Positions 1 to 9,187 of a DNA stretch of 64,000 bases are shown here, in pieces. Within the stretch, counting starts at the first letter, position 1; every line of letters starts with the position of its first letter. The translations under genes were made by a program, and so were the position numbers. The notes under the pieces were generated by a model. The model was not told the DNA's origin. It saw nothing but the letters and a program-made list of their open reading frames with translations, and did not search any database. The stretch is from Thermobacillus xylanilyticus (lineage in GTDB: Bacteria > Bacillota > Bacilli > Paenibacillales > Paenibacillaceae): the NCBI RefSeq assembly GCF_907165215.1, contig NZ_CAJRAY010000097.1, positions 33,507 through 97,506 of the forward strand, read 5' to 3'.

Positions 1-2
1 CG

Positions 3-872
3 GGCGTCAGGGATTTCTCGCTGCTTCGCTTCGGGCTGTTGTTCCTGATCGGCTATCTGGTCATCCGCCTGCTGCTGCGGCTGCTCGCCGCGGCTGCGCT
101 GACCCTCGCCGCCGGCGCAGGCTCCATGGCCGGCGCCTCGCGGATGCGCGCCTATGCAGCCGCTCCCGGCGGCGCGCTGAGCCGTGCGGCCGGCGCCGCG
201 CTCGGTTTCGTGCACGGCGGCGGACGGGCGCTCGTGCTGATGGCGGCGCTGTTCGTCTATGTGTCGCTGCTGCCGAACGCGCCGCTCGCCGCCCGGATCG
301 ATTCGTCCCCGCTCTACCGGGCTGCGTCGGAACGTCTGCTCGAGCCGGTGGCCGGCGGCGTGATGGCGGAGCAGGGACCGGTGCTGTCGCGGGCCGTCGA
401 AGCGGAATTCCGGCGCATTCTGCAGCGCCGGTACGAGATCATCGACCGCGACGTGCCGGACGACATCCGGGAAGCCGCGCTCCGCATTACTGCGGGAGCG
501 AAGGATGATGAAGCGAAGGCGCGCGCCCTGTACGACTGGATCGGGACGCGCATCGCCTATGACTGGGACAAAGCGGACGCCTACACCGAGCGCGGCGAGT
601 GGCGGGAACAGACGCCGGAAGACACGTTCCGCACGCGGCGCGGCGTCTGCATCGACATCGCGCGCCTCTATGCCGTCATGGCGCGCAGCGCCGGCCTGGA
701 AGCGCGGGTCGTCACCGGGCTCGGCGCGGACGGCCGCGGCGGTTTCGGGCCGCACGCCTGGAATGAAGTGCGAACGGGAGAGCAGTGGATACCGCTCGAC
801 GCCACCTGGGCAGCGTCCGGCGACTGGTTCAATCCGCCGGAATTCGACCGTACCCATGTGCGGGACACGTGA
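3..872 (+). CDS. Membrane-anchored transglutaminase-like protein, 5' end outside window
   Basis: The frame is open to the left edge, so the gene starts upstream; an internal TTG at 39 has no special support. The visible part begins with hydrophobic, Ala/Leu-rich segments (about residues 10-40 and 75-95), which look like membrane helices. The C-terminal half has the transglutaminase-like core: RRGVCIDIARLY with the candidate nucleophile Cys, GPHAWNEV with the His, and WIPLDATW with the Asp, in the usual Cys-His-Asp order. Such proteins are usually membrane-bound peptidases or transglutaminase-like enzymes of unknown substrate. A class B penicillin-binding protein follows 72 bp downstream, so a cell-envelope role is plausible but inferred. 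Confidence 0.8.
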   Translation, partial: GVRDFSLLRFGLLFLIGYLVIRLLLRLLAAAALTLAAGAGSMAGASRMRAYAAAPGGALSRAAGAALGFVHGGGRALVLMAALFVYVSLLPNAPLAARIDSSPLYRAASERLLEPVAGGVMAEQGPVLSRAVEAEFRRILQRRYEIIDRDVPDDIREAALRITAGAKDDEAKARALYDWIGTRIAYDWDKADAYTERGEWREQTPEDTFRTRRGVCIDIARLYAVMARSAGLEARVVTGLGADGRGGFGPHAWNEVRTGEQWIPLDATWAASGDWFNPPEFDRTHVRDT

Positions 873-944
873 GGGGGAGCGGAAATATCGGATGCGTGCG
901 GCGGAACATTTTTCAACCATGATGCGGAAAAGGGGGATGCGGTC

Positions 945-3086
945 GTGGCGAACGAACAACGGACGGAAGAAGAACAGCGAAGGTTGATCGCGAATCGGCG
1001 GCATTTCTCGTTCCGGCTCAATCTTTTCTTCTTCAGCACGTTCGTCCTGTTCAGCGTGCTCATCGTGCAGCTGGCGATCCTGCAGTTCGTGCGCGGACCG
1101 GAGCTGCGCACCGAACGGGAAAGAAGCAGCAGCCGGCCCGTGCAGATTCCGCCGATCCGCGGGAACATCTACGACGCGACCGGCCAGCCGATCGCGTATT
1201 CGGTGTCGACGCAGTCGCTCTATTTCACGATGGAGCGCTCGATCAAGGAAGAAGAGGCGCGCAAGATCGCGGAAGAGCTTTACGAAGTGTTCACGCAATA
1301 CGGCGATCCGAACGAAGCGATCACGATCGATCAGATCATCGAGCGGATGGACATCAACTTCCGGCAGAACAACATGTACACGCCGCGCCTGATCAAATAC
1401 AACCTGACGAAGCAGGAAATCGCGCACTTCTCGGAAAACAGCGCGAAATTTCCGAACATCAGCATCGTGGAAGACACGATCCGCCACTATGACGACGACA
1501 CGGTGGCGGTGCAGCTCGTCGGCTACCTGAAAAACTTCGACTCGGCCGTCACGTCCGCCGCGACGAAGGATTTCTACCAACAGAAGCTGCAATCGTCCGA
1601 TCCGACGCTGAAATATTTGAACGACGAGGACGTCGGGATGGACGGCATCGAGCTGATGTACCAGGATGTGCTGAGGGGCCGGAACGGGGTCAAAACGTAC
1701 CCGGTGAACAGCCTCGGCGAAATCATCGGCGAACCGGTCATCACGAAGCCGGAGAAGGGCAGCGACCTGTATCTGACGATCCATCGCGATGTGCAGCTGG
1801 CGACGGAGAAGGCCATCCTGGATCATATCGAGTATCTGCGAAACGCGCCGAAGTCGAGCGGCGACCGGGCGGAGTACGCCCGCGCCGGCTACGCGGTCGC
1901 GATCGAGGTCGACACCGGCAAGGTGATCGCGATGGCGAGCATGCCGGACTACGACCCGAACGTCTGGAAAGGCGGTCAGATCAGCCCGTCCAACTACGAA
2001 GCGACGAAGACGTTCCACAAGAACGGCGCGATCTCCCAGGCTTATCAGGACTGGGGATCGCAGGAGGAAGCGAACAAGCACCCGTCCTCGCTCGTGCCGC
2101 TCGGTTCGACGCAGAAGCCGCTGACCGTGCTCATCGGGCTGGCGGAAGGGCTCATTACGCCGAAGACGACCTACAACGACACCGGCGTGTTCCAGTTCGG
2201 CCGCGAAGGGTACCGCGTCTCGATCCGCAACGCCGAGAAACGGGCATTCGGGCGGCTGACGCCATCGAAGGCGATCGAGAAGTCGTCAAACACGTTCATG
2301 GCGGAAATGATCGGCAATGCGCTGTACCGGCGCGACGGGCGCAAAGGCGTCGAGATATGGGACAATTGGGTGAAACAGTTCGGGCTCGGCGTGCTGACCG
2401 AGAGCGGATTGCCGGGCGAGTCCAAGGGCGTTATCGACTATTTCCACGAGGCGGAGAACGGCAGCCCGCAGTCGGCGCTGATTTACGCTTCTTTCGGCCA
2501 GCAGGGACGCTACACGACGCTGCAGCTCGCCCAGTATGCGGCGACGCTGGCGAACCGCGGCAAGCGGCTGAAGCCGCAATTCGTGGAACGGATCGTTGAC
2601 GCCGACGGCCGGACAGTCGAGACGTTCCAGCCGGTCGTGCTGAACACGATCGATCTGCCGGACGAGTATTGGGATGTCGTCATCAGCGGCATGAAATCGA
2701 ACGTGCGGGGATTCGAGGGATTCCCGTACGACTTCCGGCGCAAGACCGGGACCTCCGAGCAGCAGACGAGCGTCGGCATCATCGAGAACGCGGTGTTCAT
2801 CGCGTTCGCCCCGGCCGACAAGCCGAAGCTGGCGGTCGCCGTCGTCGTGCCCGAAGGCGGATACGGCGGCCGGGGGGCCGCGCCGATCGCGCGGAAAATT
2901 TTTGACGCATACGATCATTACATCGGCTTGACCGGCACGCCGAAGAAGAACACCTCTGTGACGCAGCAGTCCGATGCGGACGAAGGCCATGCGGGCGGCA
3001 GCACGACATTGGATGAGACGCCGGCGGACCCGGATAACGCGCAGACGGATGCAGCCCGTCAGAGCGGGTCGCAGAACGAAGGCTGA
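945..3086 (+). CDS. Class B penicillin-binding protein (transpeptidase)
   Basis: A 713-residue D,D-transpeptidase that would cross-link peptidoglycan on the outer face of the membrane. One N-terminal membrane anchor (about residues 24-46) is followed by the PBP dimerisation region, starting near the motif PPIRGNIYD, and then the transpeptidase domain. The active-site motifs are present in order: STQK at about S388-K391, SSN at about 447-449 and KTG at about 600-602. The GTG start at 945 is supported by the purine-rich AAAAGGGGGA just upstream. The C-terminal 45 residues are Gln/Asp/Thr-rich and probably disordered. It resembles the PBP2/PbpA group, but the exact orthologue cannot be assigned by eye. 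Confidence 0.93.
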   Translation: MANEQRTEEEQRRLIANRRHFSFRLNLFFFSTFVLFSVLIVQLAILQFVRGPELRTERERSSSRPVQIPPIRGNIYDATGQPIAYSVSTQSLYFTMERSIKEEEARKIAEELYEVFTQYGDPNEAITIDQIIERMDINFRQNNMYTPRLIKYNLTKQEIAHFSENSAKFPNISIVEDTIRHYDDDTVAVQLVGYLKNFDSAVTSAATKDFYQQKLQSSDPTLKYLNDEDVGMDGIELMYQDVLRGRNGVKTYPVNSLGEIIGEPVITKPEKGSDLYLTIHRDVQLATEKAILDHIEYLRNAPKSSGDRAEYARAGYAVAIEVDTGKVIAMASMPDYDPNVWKGGQISPSNYEATKTFHKNGAISQAYQDWGSQEEANKHPSSLVPLGSTQKPLTVLIGLAEGLITPKTTYNDTGVFQFGREGYRVSIRNAEKRAFGRLTPSKAIEKSSNTFMAEMIGNALYRRDGRKGVEIWDNWVKQFGLGVLTESGLPGESKGVIDYFHEAENGSPQSALIYASFGQQGRYTTLQLAQYAATLANRGKRLKPQFVERIVDADGRTVETFQPVVLNTIDLPDEYWDVVISGMKSNVRGFEGFPYDFRRKTGTSEQQTSVGIIENAVFIAFAPADKPKLAVAVVVPEGGYGGRGAAPIARKIFDAYDHYIGLTGTPKKNTSVTQQSDADEGHAGGSTTLDETPADPDNAQTDAARQSGSQNEG

Positions 3087-3112
3087 CCAATGGATAAGGC
3101 AGGGGTCCGCGC

Positions 3113-4123
3113 ATGAAGAAGATGCTGCTCCTCTATCTGGTGATCATCGGCGCTTATGTGCTGTATGCCCTGAACTTTTTCTACGGGAAAAGCCAGTCGG
3201 CCGGGGCCGGCGATTCCGCCGCCCTGGTCGGCAGCCTGGACGAGAAGTACGTGATGGTGACGTTTCAGTCCGGCATCGATTATTGGAAAAGCGTCATCAA
3301 AGGTTTCGAAGACGCGGCGCAGGTGCTGGGCGTCTCGGTGGAGTACCGGGGCTCGACCCAATACGACGTGCGCGAGCAGGTGACGGTGCTGGAGCAGGTG
3401 ATCGCCCAGAAACCGGCCGGCATCGCGCTCACCGTCATGAATCCGGAAGCGCTTACACCGTCGATCGACAAGGCAGTGGACGCCGGGATTCCGGTCGTCC
3501 TGTTCGATTCCGGGGCGCCGAACAGCAAGGCCTATTCCCTGCTCGCCACGGACAACTACAACGCGGGCGTGACGGCGGCCCGGACGATGGCCCGGCTGAT
3601 CGGCGGCGCAGGGGAGGTCGGCGTCGTGACCTTGCCCAACCAGCTCAACCATCAGGAACGGACCAACGGCTTCCGCGACACGATCCGGGCCGAATATCCG
3701 GAAATCACGATCGTCGCCGTCAAGGACGGCAAGGGGGACCGCATCGTATCGCGGGATGCGGCGATCGCCATTCTCGATCAGTATCCGGACGTGAAGGGCA
3801 TCTTCAACACCGACGCGGTCGGCGGGGTCGGCGTCGCGGACGCAATCCGGCTGAGGCAGCGGCAGAATCAGGTGAAGATCGTCGCCTTCGACACCGACAA
3901 GGTGACGCTGGACATGGTGCGCCAGGGCGAGATCGACGCGACGCTGGCCCAGGGCACGTGGAACATGGGGTACTGGTCGCTGCTGTACCTGTTCCACCTC
4001 CACCACGGGCTGGTCACGCCGGACAGCGGACAGACGGCGGACGCCTCCCCGCTTCCCGTCTATGTGGACACGGGGATTTCCGTCGTGACCCGGGAGAATG
4101 TCGACCATTATTACGTGAAATGA
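3113..4123 (+). CDS. Membrane-anchored ribose/xylose-type sugar-binding protein (sensor partner)
   Basis: A periplasmic-binding-protein-like fold of the ribose/galactose type (Peripla_BP_4), 336 residues. The N-terminus has one hydrophobic helix (residues 4-23) with no lipobox Cys, so the protein is probably tethered by an uncleaved anchor rather than being a transport lipoprotein. Typical elements include FQSGIDYWKSVIKG, the hinge region NPEALTPSIDKAVDAGIPVVLFDSG and GIFNTDAVGGVGVADA. It lies 27 bp upstream of a YesM/LytS-like kinase and a YesN-like regulator. That arrangement matches sensory binding proteins such as XylFII, which hand the sugar signal to the kinase. The ligand is unknown; a pentose or hexose is likely. 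Confidence 0.85.
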   Translation: MKKMLLLYLVIIGAYVLYALNFFYGKSQSAGAGDSAALVGSLDEKYVMVTFQSGIDYWKSVIKGFEDAAQVLGVSVEYRGSTQYDVREQVTVLEQVIAQKPAGIALTVMNPEALTPSIDKAVDAGIPVVLFDSGAPNSKAYSLLATDNYNAGVTAARTMARLIGGAGEVGVVTLPNQLNHQERTNGFRDTIRAEYPEITIVAVKDGKGDRIVSRDAAIAILDQYPDVKGIFNTDAVGGVGVADAIRLRQRQNQVKIVAFDTDKVTLDMVRQGEIDATLAQGTWNMGYWSLLYLFHLHHGLVTPDSGQTADASPLPVYVDTGISVVTRENVDHYYVK

Positions 4124-4150
4124 CGGACGCCAGGGCGGCAGGTGGGAAGC

Positions 4151-6010
4151 GTGCGCAAATGGCTGGAAATCAACGACTGGCCGATCCGCTACAAGCTGAT
4201 CGCCCATTTTCTGCTCATCGGCATCCTGCCGGCGGTCTGCCTCGGGCTGCTCATTCACTATTCGGTGGACCGCGTGCTGGAACGGCAGACTACGGCAAAC
4301 ACGCTGCAGCTGATCGGCAAAGTGAACCGTTCGCTGGAGCACTACGCCGCAAGTCTCCAGAACATCACCTACATCGCCTCCGGCAATCCGGATGTGCGCC
4401 GTTTTCTGGACGGGACGGAAGAACAGGAAGCGAAGGTGAGCGACCGTTACGAGATCCGGCATTTCCTGCAGACGATCAGCACGCTGTACACGGAAGTCGC
4501 CGGCATCCTCATCGTAAACAGCGACGGCGAATCGATCAGCAACGAGCTGTACGCCAAAGAAGGCCACCGCCTGACCCTGGAGACGTGGTATGAAGAAGCG
4601 GTGAAGCGGGACGGCATTTTCACGATTGTCGGGCGTCCCGAGGGCCGGCATGTGACCAGCCACGTCAATTACCGGGACGACGAGGTGATATCGGTCGCCC
4701 GTGCGGTGCTCGACCCCGACTCCCAGCGCGTGCTCGGCGTCGTCCTCATCGACCTGAAACTGCGCGTGATCGCGGAAGAACTCAAAAATGTGCGCCTCGG
4801 CCGCAACGGCTACCTCATGGTCATCGACGACGAGGGAGACCCCGTCTATGTGCCGGCCAACCTCCCGGCCGTCGGCGTCTCGCCGGACTGGTTCACGGGA
4901 ACATCCGGGTCGCTCTTCCGGGACACGGAAGCCGGAAGAATCCAATTCATCTATGTCAAATCGCCGTTCACCGGCTGGACGACGATCGGGGTGTTCCCGG
5001 TCCGCGAATCGATCCGCGAGATGCGGGAAATCCAGTTCTACATCGTCAGCTTCGTGTTTCTCGTCTGCCTGTTCGGGATCACGGCCTCGTATTACCTGTC
5101 CCGCACGATTTCCCGGCCCATCGGGCAGCTCATCTCCTTCATGCACAAGGCGGAGTCGGGCGATCTGCTCACCCGGTTCATCAGCGAGCGGCATGACGAG
5201 ATCGGCATGCTGGGCCGCAGCTTCAACCGGATGCTGTACCGGATCAACCGGCTCATCACGCTGATGGAGCACAAGGAACGGCAGAAGCGGGAGGCGGAGC
5301 TGCGCAGCCTGCAGGCGCATATCCGGCCGCATTTCCTGTACAACACGCTGGACACGATCCAGTGGATGGCGCGCCGGGAAGGAGCGGCGAACGCGGCGGA
5401 AGTGGCGGAGTCGCTCGCCCGGCTGTTCCGGATCGGACTCAGCGGAGGCCGGGACCGGATTCCGCTCGCGGAAGAGTTCGAGCATCTGGAGAGCTACCTG
5501 AAAATCCAGAAGGTCCGGTACCGGGACAAGCTGAACTACGCGATCCGCATGGAGCCCGGACTTGAAGGGCATACGGTGCTGAAACTGATCCTGCAGCCGA
5601 TCGTCGAAAACGCCATCTACCACGGCATCAAGGAACGGCGGGGACCCGGCACCATTGAAGTGGACGCTTTTGTCCGGGACGGCGAGCTCATCCTGCGGGT
5701 CAAAGACGACGGCGCGGGGATGGACGAAGGCCGGCTCGCCGAAGTGCGGCAGGCGCTGGACCGGGTCGGCCGCGAGCTTGATCCCGAGGAGCTGATGGCT
5801 GAAGCGGAGACCGCGGCGGCGGGCGGATCGATGGACAAGAACCGGGGTTTCGGATTAATCAATGTGCATGAACGTCTGAAGCTGACGTTCGGCGGCAGGT
5901 ACGGCCTTACGATCGACAGCGTGCGGGGGGAAGGCACGACGGTGACCATCGTCCATCCCGCGCTGCCGCCTGAGGCGCCGGACGGAAGCCGGAAGGAGGT
6001 GCGGGCGTGA
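4151..6010 (+). CDS. YesM/LytS-like sensor histidine kinase
   Basis: Membrane sensor kinase of the HisKA_7TM-free His_kinase/HATPase type. It has a membrane helix near residues 15-37, a large extracellular sensor (dCache-like), a second helix near residues 295-318, a HAMP linker (SRTISRPIGQLISF onward), the phospho-acceptor region AHIRPHFLYNTLDTIQ and a HATPase domain with IVENAIYHGIK and DDGAGMD. I prefer the GTG at 4151, preceded by AGGTGGGAAGC, over the in-frame GTG at 4142, which lacks a clear ribosome site. Its TGA overlaps the next gene's GTG by 4 nt (GTGA), indicating translational coupling with the regulator. It probably senses the upstream membrane-anchored sugar-binding protein. Confidence 0.9.
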   Translation: MRKWLEINDWPIRYKLIAHFLLIGILPAVCLGLLIHYSVDRVLERQTTANTLQLIGKVNRSLEHYAASLQNITYIASGNPDVRRFLDGTEEQEAKVSDRYEIRHFLQTISTLYTEVAGILIVNSDGESISNELYAKEGHRLTLETWYEEAVKRDGIFTIVGRPEGRHVTSHVNYRDDEVISVARAVLDPDSQRVLGVVLIDLKLRVIAEELKNVRLGRNGYLMVIDDEGDPVYVPANLPAVGVSPDWFTGTSGSLFRDTEAGRIQFIYVKSPFTGWTTIGVFPVRESIREMREIQFYIVSFVFLVCLFGITASYYLSRTISRPIGQLISFMHKAESGDLLTRFISERHDEIGMLGRSFNRMLYRINRLITLMEHKERQKREAELRSLQAHIRPHFLYNTLDTIQWMARREGAANAAEVAESLARLFRIGLSGGRDRIPLAEEFEHLESYLKIQKVRYRDKLNYAIRMEPGLEGHTVLKLILQPIVENAIYHGIKERRGPGTIEVDAFVRDGELILRVKDDGAGMDEGRLAEVRQALDRVGRELDPEELMAEAETAAAGGSMDKNRGFGLINVHERLKLTFGGRYGLTIDSVRGEGTTVTIVHPALPPEAPDGSRKEVRA

Positions 6011-7061
6011 AGCGGCGCTGGAAGGTGCTGATTGCCGACGACGAAGCGATCATCCGTGAAGGCATCCGCGACGCGGTGGATTGGGAAGCGCCGGCCATGA
6101 CGAGTTCGAATACGCCCGGGAAGCCATCCGGCTCGGCGTCCAGGAATATGTGCTCAAGCCGACCAACCCGGGGGAACTGACGCAGATCATGACGCGCGTG
6201 CGGGACCGGCTGGAGCGGGAGGCGAAACTGAGCGCCTACCTGGATGCGGCCGCCTTGCAAATCCGCAAGAACCTGCCCCTGCTCCGCGAGCGGTTCTGTC
6301 TGGAATGGATGGAAGGCGCGCTCAGCCGCGAAGAAATCGCGGAGCAGCTTCAGTTCCTGCAACTTCCCGGCCATTCGCCCGAATCCGTCATGGCAATCCG
6401 CTGGCCGGAGCTCGACACGGGCCAGTCGCTACGGAACGAGTCCGAACGCCAGCTGATGCTGTTCGCCATCGAGAACATGACCTCGGAACTGCTCGGGGAG
6501 ACCGGGCATCTGATCTTCCGGGACGCCGCCGGCCTCATTCTGGTCGTGATCTGGGACGACGTGCCGCCGGAGCTGGCCAGTAAGATCGAGCAGGCGGTGC
6601 AGCACTATTTGAAATTGACCGTCCAGGTCCATCTCGAACCGGCGGGGCAGGATATCGCCGACGTCGGCGCGGCCTTGCGGCGGGCCCGGTCCGCCGTCAG
6701 CCGGGAAGCCCGCCTGTCGCCGATCGTCCGGCGCGCCCGGGCGCTCATCCGCGAGCGCTACGCCGATCCGGAGCTGTCCCTCGAAGCGGCGGCCGCCGAG
6801 CTGCGCGTGTCGCCCGTGTACCTGAGCCGCATCCTGAAACAGGAACTCGGCGCGCCGTTCGTCAGCCTCGTGACGATGATGCGCATGGAGAAGGCGACCC
6901 GCCTGCTGACCGGAACCGACCTGGCGATTCACGAGATCGCCGAAAGCGTCGGCTATGTCAGCCAGCATTACTTCAGCACCGCGTTCAAAAAAATGTTCGG
7001 CGTCTCCCCCAACCAATACCGGAATGGCGGGACGGAAGCCGACGAGCCGGACGACCGCTGA
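6007..7061 (+). pseudogene. YesN-like AraC-type response regulator with receiver core deleted and out of frame
   Basis: Translation from the GTG at 6007 gives a normal receiver start, VLIADDEAIIREGIRDAVDWE. From about 6090 the frame is wrong and ends at a TGA near 6180. The continuation lies in another frame from about 6093: GHDEFEYAREAIRLGVQEYVLKP, then a linker and an intact AraC-type DNA-binding domain (about 6730-7040, LSLEAAAAELRVSPVYLSRILKQE and SVGYVSQHYFSTAFKK). About 50-55 residues, including the phospho-acceptor Asp, are missing, with a net frameshift. The start overlaps the kinase stop as in intact operons. The truncated DNA-binding half might still be made from an internal start such as TTG 6081. 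Either a real deletion or an assembly collapse would explain it. Confidence 0.85.
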
Positions 7062-7109
7062 ACCGCGCCATGACCAACGAACCCTGAAATGCTCTCGGTA
7101 AAGTAGACA

Positions 7110-7229
7110 TTGAAAACAGCAAAAAAGTATCATCTGGACTCCGTGAATTGCGAAGTCCATTTTATGCAGTATGTTGTTCGAACAACTGACAGTAAGCCAC
7201 CGGAGCAGTCAGAGTTAATTTCAGAATGA
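7110..7229 (+). other. Possible 39-residue micro-ORF ahead of the ABC exporter
   Basis: An open frame from TTG 7110 to TGA 7227-7229 overlaps the first possible ATG of the exporter. It contains an internal ATG at 7164 (MQYVVRTTDSKPPEQ). The ribosome site before TTG 7110 is weak (GGTAAAG). Its position directly before a peptide-type ABC exporter, in the same AT-rich stretch, makes a secreted-peptide precursor imaginable. It has no leader motif or Cys pattern that I recognise, so it may be chance. Confidence 0.15.
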
Positions 7230-7246
7230 TTTACCAAGGCGGTGAA

Positions 7247-8989
7247 ATGGTGAATCAGGCAAGAGATGCCATCTTGGAAGTTCTAAAAAACAGCAAAAAA
7301 GTGTTGTTTTTTATTTTGCTTTTCAATTTGACGGCATCTTTGGTTTCAATGCTGCAACCGGTACTCTTCAAAGATTTGTTCGATCAGATTCTGCCCAAAA
7401 AGCAAATCGATACGGCGATCTATTATATCCTTCTCATCGTATTGCTCCCTGTTGTTTTTGCCGCGCTGAATAGTGCTACAGCCTACTATAATAATGAACT
7501 GGGAAAAAGGCTTTCGAAAGACCTGAGGGTAAGGTTGTTTTCGCATTTGCTTGAAATTAGGCCCAAGCAGATTGATCAGATCGGACGTGGAGAAATCATT
7601 AATCGATTGACGTCCCAAGTCGGGATGTTATGCGAAGTTTTTGTGGTCGAATCCGTGATGTCCATCGTCTCAAATATCTTTTTGCTGTTGTCCACGCTAT
7701 GGATCATGCTTACGATGAGTTTTGAACTTACGCTTGTCGCTATGATTTCTTTCCCGGTTTTTATGTACATTTCCAAACGATTTCGCAACAAAACCGAGAA
7801 GCTTGATGATATGTATTATACGGTCCTGGAACAGGGCATGAGTTATTTGAAAGATTTCTTTTCGAATTTCAAAACCGTTCATTTATTTAATGGACAAGAG
7901 GCTGAAAAAAAGAGATGGATCGAATGGAATGACCAGGCATGGGGGATATCCAGAAAGTCACATGTATTTCATAACATGACCGTAAACTTGATTGCCGATC
8001 TGGTTATTTCGTTGATTACGGGCATTGTATATGGATACAGTCTTTATTTGATCCTGTCGGATAAAATTTTGGCGGGTACACTGCTGGCGTTTATCATTAT
8101 ACTTCCGAGACTGTACAGTATTTTTAAATCCCTGTTTACAGTTCATGTAGATTTGACCAGAATGAAAGTGATCATGGGGAATTTGAATGAGATCTTTTCA
8201 ATGGAAAGGATCGAATGTGGGCACTTGTTGCCTGATTTCAATAAAGTGCCCCGGCTGGAATTGAGAAATGTTACCTATCGCTATTCGGGAGAAAATTCCC
8301 CGGGTATTTCAAAATTCAGTCTGGATGTGGAGCCAGGAAGTTTTGTCGGCATTGTAGGTTTAAGCGGGGCGGGAAAATCTACGTTATTTGAGCTGATACA
8401 CAGACATCTCGAGCCTCAGTCGGGAGAGATACGGCTTGACGGTATAAATATTTCCGAATTCAATATCCATGAACTCAGGAAATACGTCGCCTATAATCCG
8501 CAAAAAACGGTCCTTTGGAGCAGCAGCATTCTTGAGAATATCATTTATCCAAAAAAGAAGGAAGAAATGGATGAATCATTAACCCGAAAATTCAATGCCG
8601 CAGTTGAACTTTCACATGTTAGAGACTTCGTTGAGGTATTGCCGGACAAGTATGATACCAAAATAGTGAGCAATGGCGAAAATTTATCGGGCGGCGAAAT
8701 CCAGCGAATCTTGTTGGCCAGAACGTTTATGAACGACCCCAAAATTCTCATGCTGGACGAGTATACATCAGCTTTGGATGCAATGACCGAAAGTTGCTTG
8801 AACGATACTTTATTGAAATTGAAGGGCAAGGTCACCATTCTGGTCATTGCGCATCGGCTTTCGACGATCAAGAATGCTGACTACATTGTAGTCGTCGACA
8901 ATGGCAAAATCGCGGAGACGGGGAGTCCGGAAGAATTGCTGTCCATGCATGGTGTTTTTCGTTCCATGTATGACAAGCAAAAGATATAA
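7247..8989 (+). CDS. ABC exporter, fused permease and ATPase, AT-rich
   Basis: A half-transporter of the MsbA/peptide-exporter type. The N-terminal membrane domain has about six helices (residues 10-300). The ATPase domain has Walker A GLSGAGKST, signature LSGGEIQR, Walker B ILMLDEY and the switch His in IAHRLST. ATG 7247 is preceded by AAGGCGGTGAA and is preferred over ATG 7226. There is no C39 peptidase domain. Base composition is visibly more AT-rich than both sides, with many AAA and TTT codons, and a strong terminator follows directly. It sits between the broken response regulator and the transporter genes of sugar locus 1, so it is probably a horizontal insertion. The substrate is unknown; peptide or drug export is possible. 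Confidence 0.88.
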   Translation: MVNQARDAILEVLKNSKKVLFFILLFNLTASLVSMLQPVLFKDLFDQILPKKQIDTAIYYILLIVLLPVVFAALNSATAYYNNELGKRLSKDLRVRLFSHLLEIRPKQIDQIGRGEIINRLTSQVGMLCEVFVVESVMSIVSNIFLLLSTLWIMLTMSFELTLVAMISFPVFMYISKRFRNKTEKLDDMYYTVLEQGMSYLKDFFSNFKTVHLFNGQEAEKKRWIEWNDQAWGISRKSHVFHNMTVNLIADLVISLITGIVYGYSLYLILSDKILAGTLLAFIIILPRLYSIFKSLFTVHVDLTRMKVIMGNLNEIFSMERIECGHLLPDFNKVPRLELRNVTYRYSGENSPGISKFSLDVEPGSFVGIVGLSGAGKSTLFELIHRHLEPQSGEIRLDGINISEFNIHELRKYVAYNPQKTVLWSSSILENIIYPKKKEEMDESLTRKFNAAVELSHVRDFVEVLPDKYDTKIVSNGENLSGGEIQRILLARTFMNDPKILMLDEYTSALDAMTESCLNDTLLKLKGKVTILVIAHRLSTIKNADYIVVVDNGKIAETGSPEELLSMHGVFRSMYDKQKI

Positions 8990-9009
8990 TGAACATGGTC
9001 TCACCTTTT

Positions 9010-9044
9010 GAACCAGGCGGATAAGCGCCTGGTTCTTTTGTTTT
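9010..9044 (+). terminator. Rho-independent terminator after the ABC exporter
   Basis: A perfect 10-bp stem, GAACCAGGCG with CGCCTGGTTC, a 6-nt loop GATAAG, then TTTTGTTTT. It lies 20 bp after the exporter stop and isolates that gene from the sugar transporter downstream. Confidence 0.92.
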
Positions 9045-9187
9045 ACATGTCGGCACAAGCCGCTTAACTTAACGTTTGTTGTTTTTTTGTAAAAACAGGT
9101 CGGATTTTTCGAAAGACCGCGCCGCCTTCCCCGCATTACGATACGGTCGTACACCACACCACATCTAACAGGGGAAGGGGAAGTCCA

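Noticed and set aside
3059..5623. Long minus-strand open frame opposite the sugar-binding and kinase genes
   Set aside because: The Arg/His/Asp-rich product is typical of antisense frames in high-GC DNA. The plus-strand genes are clear families with proper starts.
7226..7246. Upstream ATG as exporter start
   Set aside because: ATG 7247 has AAGGCGGTGAA at good spacing, while ATG 7226 has no purine-rich site before it.
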